Origin: Treponema sp.
Lineage (GTDB): Bacteria; Spirochaetota; Spirochaetia; Treponematales; Treponemataceae
Direction: 5' to 3'
Length of the DNA: 5,778 nt
Assembly: GCA_024691265.1 (NCBI GenBank)
Contig: JAILNT010000040.1
Coordinates: 1 to 5,778, forward strand
The notes beneath the pieces were generated by a model. It saw only the letters and a program-made list of their open reading frames with translations, ran no database searches and was not told the DNA's origin. The position numbers were made by a program, and so were the translations under genes. Shown piece by piece: positions 1 to 5,578 of this stretch (positions are counted from its first letter, which is position 1; every line of letters starts with the position of its first letter).

Positions 1-58
1 TAAGATTAAGATTTGAATCCACCTCGCTATAACTAACTCGATCACTATACTGATACAT
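1..58 (-). CDS. 5' end of a probable hotdog-fold acyl thioesterase (partial, runs off the left edge)
   Basis: Only the first 19 codons are present; the frame is open to the window edge. The start is ATG at 58-56, chosen because an AAGGAG ribosome site (64-69) sits 5 bases upstream. The peptide begins MYQYSDRVSYSEVDSNLNL. The pattern hydrophobic-x-Y-S-E-x-D at residues 8-14 resembles the N-terminal strand of 4HBT-type acyl-ACP/acyl-CoA thioesterases, in which an Asp near this position (here Asp14) is often catalytic. Such an enzyme would release acyl chains from ACP or CoA, which fits the fab genes upstream on the same strand. The family call is an inference from a very short stretch and could be wrong; that a gene starts here is much surer. 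A tRNA terminator lies only about 30 bases upstream, so its transcription may depend on read-through. Confidence 0.55.
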   Translation of the reverse strand, partial: MYQYSDRVSYSEVDSNLNL

Positions 59-87
59 GACTTCTCCTTAAAGCAAATCTGTTTTTG

Positions 88-121
88 TAAAAAAAAAGAC
101 CTAAGCCCTTGCTTAAGTCTT
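88..121 (-). terminator. Intrinsic terminator of the tRNA-Leu gene
   Basis: Read on the minus strand, an 11-bp stem (121-111 with 106-96, one G-U pair) closes a 4-base loop (110-107). It is followed by a run of T (complement of the A run at 89-97). It starts 6 bases after the tRNA 3' end, so it should end the tRNA transcript. It also separates the tRNA from the downstream gene starting at 58. Confidence 0.9.
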
Positions 122-127
122 AAAATA

Positions 128-210
128 TGCCGGAAAAGAGACTTGAACTCTTACGTCATTGCTGACAAAGGATTTTGAGTCCTTCGTGTCTACCATTCCA
201 CCACTCCGGC
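128..210 (-). tRNA. tRNA-Leu, anticodon CAA
   Basis: The 83-base transcript folds into a class II cloverleaf. The acceptor stem GCCGGAG (210-204) pairs with TTCCGGC (135-129) with one G-U pair, and the discriminator is A at 128. The D arm has a GTG/CAC stem. The anticodon stem AAGGA/TCCTT holds loop CTCAAAA, giving anticodon CAA at 177-175, which reads UUG leucine codons. A long variable arm with stem GTCA/TGAC and loop GCAA is typical of tRNA-Leu. The T arm is AAGAG/CTCTT with loop TTCAAGT. The 3' CCA is not encoded, since the base after the discriminator is T, so it must be added by nucleotidyltransferase. The gene has its own promoter and terminator and lies between fabZ and a putative thioesterase gene. 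Confidence 0.96.
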
Positions 211-220
211 GTATGTTGCT

Positions 221-249
221 ACTATATCAGAATCTATTTTTTTATGCAA
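221..249 (-). promoter_or_regulatory. Promoter of tRNA-Leu
   Basis: The minus strand shows TTGCAT (249-244), a 17-base spacer and TATAGT (226-221), a good sigma-70 match. The -10 box ends 10 bases before the tRNA 5' end, so the primary transcript would have only a few extra 5' bases. The spacer contains a run of seven A. Confidence 0.7.
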
Positions 250-299
250 GAGCTTTATTAACAAAAGCCTGCATTTTTAATTAAAAGTTCAAAATCTTT

Positions 300-347
300 A
301 ATACGAGTTTACAAAGAACATATAAATATCCCTCATAAACTCGTATT
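300..347 (-). repeat. 12-bp perfect inverted repeat after fabZ
   Basis: AATACGAGTTTA at 300-311 is the exact reverse complement of 336-347, with a 24-base centre. It begins 9 bases past the fabZ stop codon. As RNA it would form a stable long stem at the 3' end of the fab message. No clear T run follows the stem on the minus strand, so it is not a canonical intrinsic terminator. It may be a 3' stabiliser, a processing site, a weak terminator or a protein-binding dyad; the sequence alone does not decide. Confidence 0.7.
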
Positions 348-356
348 TATTAGATA

Positions 357-797
357 TTATTGAACAGCACTCTGACTACTTACAAGACACATCCATTCAG
401 CTTCTGCACACAAGGTATCGCCAACATAAGCTTTACCACTCTGGCATACCATATGAGCACTTACTCTCATATTTGTAACTTCCATGCGTACTGTATCACC
501 TGGTCTAACCTGATGACGGAATTTAACCTTATTCACAGTTCCCAAAAAGAACAAAGAATCACCAGGTAAAATATTTTGATAGCGGAGTGCAGCTCCTCCA
601 GCCTGTGCCATTGTTTCAATAAGAATAACACCTGGTACTACAGGGTACTGAGGAAAATGACCTTTAAAAAAGAAATCTTCATCAGTAAATTTTCTTAAAG
701 ATACACTTCCCTTCTCATCGCAACTTTCTATAGAATCCACAAATAAAAATGGCTTTCTATGAGGCAACAAGCTTTCAATATCAGTTGTTAAAGGCAT
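357..797 (-). CDS. fabZ: 3-hydroxyacyl-[acyl-carrier-protein] dehydratase FabZ
   Basis: FabZ removes water from 3-hydroxyacyl-ACP to give trans-2-enoyl-ACP in the elongation cycle of cytosolic type II fatty acid synthesis. At 146 residues it has the usual family length and a single hotdog domain. The N-terminal motif LPHRKPFLFVD (residues 11-21) and the active-site stretch GHFPQYPVVPG followed by E are intact, with catalytic His47 and Glu61. Glu rather than Asp at the second position marks FabZ and not the isomerising FabA. The ATG start is supported by an AGGAG site (804-808) that overlaps the fabF stop codon, with 6 bases of spacing. Only 9 bases separate it from fabF, so the two are probably translationally coupled. 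It is the last protein gene of the fab run before the tRNA. Confidence 0.96.
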   Translation of the reverse strand: MPLTTDIESLLPHRKPFLFVDSIESCDEKGSVSLRKFTDEDFFFKGHFPQYPVVPGVILIETMAQAGGAALRYQNILPGDSLFFLGTVNKVKFRHQVRPGDTVRMEVTNMRVSAHMVCQSGKAYVGDTLCAEAEWMCLVSSQSAVQ

Positions 798-806
798 TTA
801 CTACTC

Positions 807-2054
807 CTAGTCTGTAACTTTCTTGAGAACAAGAACACCATTGTGTCCACCAAATCCGAATGTAGCAGTCATAGCACAATCGATTGGCATTTCAATTCCC
901 TTGTTAGGAGTATAATCCAAATCACAACCACCCTCAACATCAACATTATCAAGATTGATTGTAGGAGGAACAAAACCATTCTTAATAGCTAAAGCAGTAA
1001 TCATTGCCTCAATAGCACCAGTAGCACCAAGACAATGTCCTGTCATACTCTTTGTAGAAGAGATATGGAGCTTCTTTGCAGCTTCACCGAAAGCATTATG
1101 CAACATCTGAGTTTCACCGCTGTCATTAAGATGTGTAGATGTTCCGTGTGCATTGTAATACTGAATATCTTCAGGCTTTACATTTGCATCTTTCATAGCA
1201 AGAGTCATAGCACGTGCACCCTGAACTCCATCAGGATTTGGGCTTGTAAGGTGATAACCATCTGTAGTTCCACCATAACCTGCTATTTCTGCATAAATCT
1301 TTGCTCCACGAGCCTTTGCATGTTCATACTCTTCAAGAACAAGAATAGCACTTCCTTCACCCATTACAAAACCTTCACGGTCTTTATCGAAAGGACGACT
1401 TGCTTTTGTAGGGTCATCAACATATGACTTACTCAAAGTCTGCAATACATCAAAAGCAGCAATTGCATAACCATTGATTGTAGATTCAGCACCACCAGAA
1501 AGACATACATCTGCTCTACCACTTCTAATCTGGTCTAATGCATCACCAATAGCATCTGTACCAGAAGAACAAGCTGTAGATACAGTATGTGTAGTTCCAT
1601 GTAAACCAAACTGCATACAAATATTACCAGCAGCTTCATTTGGAATGAGTTCTGGAATTGTCATTGGAGGAACACGCTTAAAATCACTCTTGTAATAGCG
1701 GATACAACCATCTTCTGTTACTTCAAAACCACCAATACCAACTCCAATATAAATAGGAGCTTCTGCAAGAACATCTTTATTGTCCTTCAAGCCACTATCT
1801 TCAAGAGCCATTTTTGCAGCAGCAACAGCATACTGAGTAAAGCGAGCCATCTTACGTGCATCTTTTGCATCCATATAATCAGCAGCCTTAAAATCTTTAA
1901 CTTCAGCAGCATACTTTACATTAAAATTAGTTGTATCAAAGTGAGTAATAAGACCAAGACCACTTTTTCCGTTCTTGATACCTTCCCATGTTGCTTCTAC
2001 TGTATTTCCAAGAGGAGTAACTGCTCCCATACCTGTTATAACAACTCTTCTCAT
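807..2054 (-). CDS. fabF: 3-oxoacyl-[acyl-carrier-protein] synthase II FabF (KAS II)
   Basis: FabF condenses malonyl-ACP with an acyl-ACP, losing CO2, to extend the chain by two carbons. The 415-residue protein has the full thiolase fold and starts MRRVVITGMGAVTPLG, typical of the family. The Cys-His-His triad is visible: Cys162 in STACSSGTDA, His303 in NAHGTSTHLND and His340 in KSMTGHCLGATGA, with the conserved Lys335. A glycine-rich FGFGGHN loop lies at 399-405. All these positions match the usual FabF numbering, so there is no truncation or missing residue. The ATG has an AAAGGAG site 6 bases upstream. It follows fabG after 38 bases, a gap too small for the ACP gene that many bacteria carry here. 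FabF rather than FabB is favoured by overall sequence, and a FabF can often supply both activities. Confidence 0.97.
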   Translation of the reverse strand: MRRVVITGMGAVTPLGNTVEATWEGIKNGKSGLGLITHFDTTNFNVKYAAEVKDFKAADYMDAKDARKMARFTQYAVAAAKMALEDSGLKDNKDVLAEAPIYIGVGIGGFEVTEDGCIRYYKSDFKRVPPMTIPELIPNEAAGNICMQFGLHGTTHTVSTACSSGTDAIGDALDQIRSGRADVCLSGGAESTINGYAIAAFDVLQTLSKSYVDDPTKASRPFDKDREGFVMGEGSAILVLEEYEHAKARGAKIYAEIAGYGGTTDGYHLTSPNPDGVQGARAMTLAMKDANVKPEDIQYYNAHGTSTHLNDSGETQMLHNAFGEAAKKLHISSTKSMTGHCLGATGAIEAMITALAIKNGFVPPTINLDNVDVEGGCDLDYTPNKGIEMPIDCAMTATFGFGGHNGVLVLKKVTD

Positions 2055-2092
2055 ATTATTCTCCTTTAATCTAAACTTCTAACTTAAGAGGG

Positions 2093-2836
2093 TTAAGCAC
2101 CCATTCCACCATCAACACCAATAACCTGACCTGTTATATATGTTGACATATCACTAGCAAGGAACAAAGCTGCATTTGCAACATCTTCCGGCTTTCCAGC
2201 TCTTTTCAAAGGAATTGTTGAAAGCCATGCTGTCTTAGCTTCTTCATTTACAACTTTAGTCATATCTGTTTCAATAAAGCCTGGTGCAATACAATTTACA
2301 CGGATACCGCGGCTACCAACTTCTTTTGAAAGACTTTTGCTGTAAGCAATAAGTCCACCCTTACTTGCAGCATAATTAACCTGTCCACCCTGTCCATGAA
2401 TACCAACAATAGAAGACATATTAATTATAGAACCTGCTCTCTTTCTAAGCATGTCATTTGAAATAATCTGAGAGATAAGGAATACACTTGTAAGATTTAT
2501 TCTAATTACATCGTCCCAATCAGCTTTCTTCATGCGAAAACTCAATGTATCACGTGTAATACCAGCATTATTTACAAGAACATCAAAACCTTTACTTTCT
2601 TCAAGAGCTGATTTTACAACAGATGTCAATTCATCTGCATTACCTACATCAGCACAGATTTCATGAAATACTGTATTATGATTTTTTGCAAACTCTTCAA
2701 GTTCTGACTTTGCAGCACTAGGCTTTGAACAAAGACCCCAAACTTCAGCTCCCTCTGCAAGGAAAGCTTCCACAACCTTACGTCCGATTCCACGAGAGGA
2801 ACCTGTAACCAATGCCTTTTTATTTTCAAGTAACAT
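2093..2836 (-). CDS. fabG: 3-oxoacyl-[acyl-carrier-protein] reductase FabG
   Basis: FabG reduces 3-oxoacyl-ACP to 3-hydroxyacyl-ACP, normally with NADPH. The 247-residue protein is a classical short-chain dehydrogenase of normal length. It shows the dinucleotide-binding TGSSRGIG at 11-18 and NNAG at 89-92, and the catalytic tetrad Asn114, Ser142, Tyr155 and Lys159 (NYAASKGG). The PG motif lies at 185-186 and the C-terminus ends TGQVIGVDGGMGA, as FabG proteins do. Short-chain dehydrogenases are easily confused, but placement between fabD and fabF makes FabG nearly certain. The ATG start fits family alignment, since TGxxxGIG begins at residue 11. Its AAAGGAG site is 11 bases away, longer than the 5 to 7 of its neighbours. 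It follows fabD after 38 bases with no terminator. Confidence 0.95.
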   Translation of the reverse strand: MLLENKKALVTGSSRGIGRKVVEAFLAEGAEVWGLCSKPSAAKSELEEFAKNHNTVFHEICADVGNADELTSVVKSALEESKGFDVLVNNAGITRDTLSFRMKKADWDDVIRINLTSVFLISQIISNDMLRKRAGSIINMSSIVGIHGQGGQVNYAASKGGLIAYSKSLSKEVGSRGIRVNCIAPGFIETDMTKVVNEEAKTAWLSTIPLKRAGKPEDVANAALFLASDMSTYITGQVIGVDGGMGA

Positions 2837-2847
2837 GGATATTTGAA

Positions 2848-2853
2848 CTCCTT
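2848..2853 (-). promoter_or_regulatory. fabG ribosome binding site with long spacing
   Basis: AAGGAG (minus strand) ends 11 bases before the fabG ATG. The in-frame codon ATA at 2842-2840 sits 5 bases from the site and reads ATA-TCC-ATG, but ATA starts are rare. I keep ATG as the start and note that initiation here may be weaker than for the neighbouring genes. Confidence 0.6.
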
Positions 2854-2874
2854 TGAATTAAGGGTGTATAAAAA

Positions 2875-3831
2875 TTAGAGAGTATTTAATGTCTCTGCTG
2901 TATTTACAGGTGTTGAAGTCCACTTCTCTCCAAATCCGCTATCACGCCATAAGCCGCTCAAAACTTTTCCAGGACCTGGTTCAAGAACTGTCCATTCGTT
3001 TTCAGTATCAGAAGTCATCATATCCCCAAGAACCTTTTCTTCATCTGTCCATCTTACACTATGAGTTAAATGAAGAACAGCACTCTTTTTTGCTTCTTCT
3101 CCACTTGTAACAATTTTACCAGTTACATTACTGAAAAGAGTTATTTTTGGATTATTGAAAGTAACATCTTTAATAGCTTCTTCAAGACCATCAGCAGCCT
3201 TCTGCATAAGAGGGCTATGGAAAGGACCGGCAACAGCAAGTCTGATAGCTCTTCTTGCACCAGCTGCTTTACAAGCTTCTTCAGCTTTTTCAAGACCATC
3301 AAAAGTTCCTGAAATTACAGTCTGCTTAACACTATTAAGATTAGCAGCATAAGCATCACCACATTTTGCTGCGATTTCAGCAACCTGTTCAGGAGGCAAA
3401 CCTATAATAGCACTCATTCCTGGTGCATGACCTTCATTTGCAGCTGCAATTTCTTCACAAACAGCCTGCATAATGCGACCACGCTTTTGAACAACTTTAA
3501 TTACATCTTCAAAAGAAAGAACACCAGCAATATATAAAGCAGGGAATTCTCCAAGAGAAAATCCCATAGCAGCAGATGGCTCAATGCCTTTAGATTTCAA
3601 CACAGCTGCAACAGCAAGACTACTTGCAGTTATTGCCATCTGGCTATTATCGCTACGGCTCAAAACATCTTTCTCTGTTTCCCACAACAGTTTAGGAATA
3701 TCCTGTCCTGCAATTTCTGAAATCTGATTAATAACATTGAGAGCTTCTGGAAATGCATCACAAACATCTTTAATCATACCTGGTGCCTGAGCACCCTGTC
3801 CAGGAAATAAAAAAGCATATTTTTTAGCCAT
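2875..3831 (-). CDS. fabD: Malonyl-CoA:acyl-carrier-protein transacylase FabD
   Basis: FabD moves the malonyl group from CoA to ACP, supplying the extender unit for FabF. The 318-residue protein covers the whole acyltransferase domain. GQGAQ lies at 11-15 with oxyanion-hole Gln12, the nucleophile elbow GFSLGE at 90-95 carries Ser92, Arg117 is in the place of the malonate-binding arginine, and the general base is His205 in AGPFHSPLM. LEPGPGKVLSGL near residues 283-294 is the usual C-terminal motif. The residue before the serine is Phe91, whereas most FabD proteins have His there (GHSLGE). The ATG has AGGAG 7 bases upstream. It is the first gene of the fab operon, after a 104-base leader segment bearing a promoter and possible operator. 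A short insertion near 128-138 precedes the GMSAIIGL strand. Confidence 0.95.
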   Translation of the reverse strand: MAKKYAFLFPGQGAQAPGMIKDVCDAFPEALNVINQISEIAGQDIPKLLWETEKDVLSRSDNSQMAITASSLAVAAVLKSKGIEPSAAMGFSLGEFPALYIAGVLSFEDVIKVVQKRGRIMQAVCEEIAAANEGHAPGMSAIIGLPPEQVAEIAAKCGDAYAANLNSVKQTVISGTFDGLEKAEEACKAAGARRAIRLAVAGPFHSPLMQKAADGLEEAIKDVTFNNPKITLFSNVTGKIVTSGEEAKKSAVLHLTHSVRWTDEEKVLGDMMTSDTENEWTVLEPGPGKVLSGLWRDSGFGEKWTSTPVNTAETLNTL

Positions 3832-3865
3832 AGTAAAACTCCTATAAACGATATGTTTATATAAA

Positions 3866-3890
3866 TGACAAAAGTTGTCAATCTGTCAAT
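3866..3890 (-). promoter_or_regulatory. Possible operator in the fab operon leader
   Basis: A 15-base dyad TGACAA-AAG-TTGTCA occupies 3866-3880. A further TGTCAAT copy at 3884-3890 repeats 3876-3882 with an 8-base period, giving three TGACA-type half-sites in 25 bases. They lie just downstream of the predicted transcription start, where a bound repressor would block transcription. Fatty acid operons are often controlled by FapR-, FabT- or FadR-type repressors, but this sequence matches none of their consensus sites that I recall. The binding role is an inference. Confidence 0.4.
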
Positions 3891-3902
3891 TTTGATATAA
3901 AT

Positions 3903-3930
3903 ATCATATCAGATTACAAGATAAAGTCAA
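3903..3930 (-). promoter_or_regulatory. Predicted promoter of the fabDGFZ operon
   Basis: Minus strand TTGACT (3930-3925), a 16-base spacer and TATGAT (3908-3903) form a good sigma-70 match. Transcription would start near 3896, leaving a leader of about 65 bases before fabD. It lies just downstream of the preceding gene's terminator. The -10 box overlaps a GATAT-AA-ATATC palindrome (3894-3905). Confidence 0.6.
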
Positions 3931-3935
3931 GCTGC

Positions 3936-3970
3936 AAAAAAAAACCGAAGTGTTTCCACTCCGGCTTTTT
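3936..3970 (-). terminator. Intrinsic terminator of the solute-binding protein gene
   Basis: On the minus strand CCGGAGTG (3964-3957) pairs with CACTTCGG (3952-3945) around a GAAA tetraloop, with one G-U pair. Nine T (complement of the A run at 3936-3944) follow, and A residues before the stem can extend the pairing. It begins about 30 bases past the stop codon and isolates this gene from the fab operon. The mirrored A and T runs mean it could also act in the other direction, though no plus-strand gene ends here. Confidence 0.9.
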
Positions 3971-3997
3971 AGTATTATAACGCTATTTTATTAAAGA

Positions 3998-5578
3998 TTA
4001 GTGAAGGAGGTTGTTTGACTTAGCGTATTCAACACCCTTATCATTCCAATCTTTTCCACCCATCTTGTTGAATTCTGAAAGCCAAGTATCCCAGTTTTCT
4101 TTTGTAAGCTGACGAGCACCTGTCATGAATTCAGAAATACCCTGGTTCAAGAAGCGTTCAACATCTGCATTTGGCTTTGGCATACCGTTAACACCAGACT
4201 GTGGTGTCCAAGGATGCTGCTGCATTTCACGCAATACCTTCAAAGCAGACATTTCTTTCTTAGACTTAGCTGTTGTATATGTTGGGTAGCGAGAAGCCAA
4301 TTCTGCATCTCCGTTATAGAATACCATATTGCGGAGCTGTGTAAGAGGCTGAATCTCTGGCTTTGAGTAACCCTTTGATTCATCAGGAAGACCCTTTACA
4401 ACTGGAACCTTATTTTCGTCCAAAATGTAGTTTACACCTTCAACACCCCAACCAAGGAGGTAGTATCCTTCATCAGAAGACATCCATTCAAGCAATCTTG
4501 CGATAGCTTCTTTCTTGCCTTCCTGAGCAGCCTTTGCAGATACTGCATACATACGGTATCCAACCATATTTGTACCTACAGAAAGCTTTCCGTTAGGTCC
4601 CTTTGGAGGGTCGATAACAATCCATTCTCCGTTAGGGAAGTTTTCATCAAATGCCTTGTAGTTTGATTCTGCAGCGAAAGCAGCATTCTGCTCACGCATA
4701 ATTCCGAATCTACCCTGCTTCCATGCAGCACGGAAGTCATCTTTCTGATATGCCAACCAGTTAGGGTCAATATATCCGCTATCATTAAGAGATTTTACCC
4801 AAGAAAGAGCTTCAAAATATTCTGGGCGTTCAACCTGAAGTCCAAGAGTGTTAGATTCCAAAGACCATGTACCAGCAATACCAAATGCACCCATTAAAGG
4901 ATCAAAGCGGCGTCCGAGTCCTTCATTTGTTGCTGACTGTTCAAGATATCCACCGTATCCATAAGTATCATTCTTTCCATTACCATCTGGATCCTGCTCT
5001 GTAAATGCTTTCATAACAGCAGCAAAATCATCAGTTGTTACAGGTACCTGTAAACCAAGCTTATCCAACCAGTCTTTACGAATAAGAACACCTTCGTTCT
5101 TCTGGATTGAACCTGGCTGAGCGAATGCATAAGAATGTCCCTTGTATGTTGTGTACTTGCGAGAATCTGCATCGTACAACAACTTTGTGCGGTTAGGCAT
5201 CATATCATACATATCATCTACAGGAGCCAAAAGACCCTGGTCAACAAGCTTTGTATAGTTTGTATCCTGAATGAATACTAAGTCTCCAAGGCTGTTTGCA
5301 GCTGCTGCAGCATTAACCTTAGCAACCTGATCTTTTTCAGATGAAGGAAGCATTGTAAGTTCAAGGTCAATATTCAACTTGTCTTTTACAATCTGATATA
5401 CATTCCAATCTGCTGGAGGTGCACCTGCTTCTGTAACAGCAGCTCCATACCACAAAGAAATTTTTACAGGACCTTCTTCTTTTTTTGCAGCTTCCTTTTT
5501 CTCGCCACAAGAAGTAAGAAGTCCAGCACTAGTTAATGCAAGCACTGTTGCCGCCATTTTGAGCGTCAATTTATTCAT
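3998..5578 (-). CDS. Lipoprotein extracellular solute-binding protein of an ABC importer, LplA/YtcQ-like
   Basis: This 526-residue protein should capture a carbohydrate outside the cytoplasmic membrane and hand it to an ABC permease. The N-terminus has Lys3 and Lys7, a hydrophobic stretch (8-21) and lipobox LTSC, so Cys24 is the predicted lipidated first residue of the mature protein. A charged Lys/Glu linker (27-35) follows. Family traits include SLWYG near 41-45, DWNVYQIVKDKLNID (57-71), and the EF-hand-like loop DPDGNGKNDTYG (196-207) that could bind calcium. Near 364-388 it has EWMSSDEGYYLLGWGVEGVNY, as in large LplA-type binding proteins. The length suits that subfamily. The ATG has AAGGAG 5 bases upstream (5584-5589). 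It stands alone between a 200-base leader and its own terminator, with no permease gene in view. The ligand cannot be read from the sequence; oligosaccharides are the usual guess. Confidence 0.9.
   Translation of the reverse strand: MNKLTLKMAATVLALTSAGLLTSCGEKKEAAKKEEGPVKISLWYGAAVTEAGAPPADWNVYQIVKDKLNIDLELTMLPSSEKDQVAKVNAAAAANSLGDLVFIQDTNYTKLVDQGLLAPVDDMYDMMPNRTKLLYDADSRKYTTYKGHSYAFAQPGSIQKNEGVLIRKDWLDKLGLQVPVTTDDFAAVMKAFTEQDPDGNGKNDTYGYGGYLEQSATNEGLGRRFDPLMGAFGIAGTWSLESNTLGLQVERPEYFEALSWVKSLNDSGYIDPNWLAYQKDDFRAAWKQGRFGIMREQNAAFAAESNYKAFDENFPNGEWIVIDPPKGPNGKLSVGTNMVGYRMYAVSAKAAQEGKKEAIARLLEWMSSDEGYYLLGWGVEGVNYILDENKVPVVKGLPDESKGYSKPEIQPLTQLRNMVFYNGDAELASRYPTYTTAKSKKEMSALKVLREMQQHPWTPQSGVNGMPKPNADVERFLNQGISEFMTGARQLTKENWDTWLSEFNKMGGKDWNDKGVEYAKSNNLLH

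Noticed and set aside
234..275. Imperfect hairpin ATGCA...GCTTT...AAAGC...TGCAT next to a T run on the plus strand.
   Set aside because: It would act only on plus-strand transcripts and no plus-strand gene ends here. It overlaps the tRNA promoter region and is probably an effect of AT-rich sequence.
360..569. Plus-strand open frame of 69 codons opposite fabZ.
   Set aside because: It lies wholly antisense to a confident fabZ gene and its product has no recognisable domain.
1035..1695. Two plus-strand open frames (1035-1427 and 1474-1695) opposite fabF.
   Set aside because: Both are antisense to a complete, motif-rich fabF. The translations are rich in Cys, Ser, Thr and Ile as expected from reading the wrong strand.
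2644..2829. Minus-strand frame of 61 codons inside fabG.
   Set aside because: It is a shifted frame within fabG. I found no frameshift in fabG, whose motifs run unbroken in one frame.
2889..3352. Three overlapping plus-strand open frames opposite fabD.
   Set aside because: They overlap each other and the confident fabD gene, and show no domain features.
3876..3889. Two TTGACA hexamers in the fab leader as alternative -35 boxes.
   Set aside because: No acceptable -10 box lies 16 to 18 bases downstream of either. The TTGACT/TATGAT pair further upstream is a better match, so I treat the hexamers as possible operator half-sites.
201..3965. The 10-mer CCACTCCGGC occurs both in the tRNA-Leu gene (201-210) and in the terminator at 3956-3965.
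   Set aside because: Only ten bases are shared and each copy is fully explained by its own structure (acceptor/D arm and terminator stem). I see no sign of integration or a wider duplication.
4576..4785. Minus-strand frame of 69 codons inside the solute-binding protein gene.
   Set aside because: It is an out-of-frame reading of a continuous gene that is uninterrupted over 526 codons.
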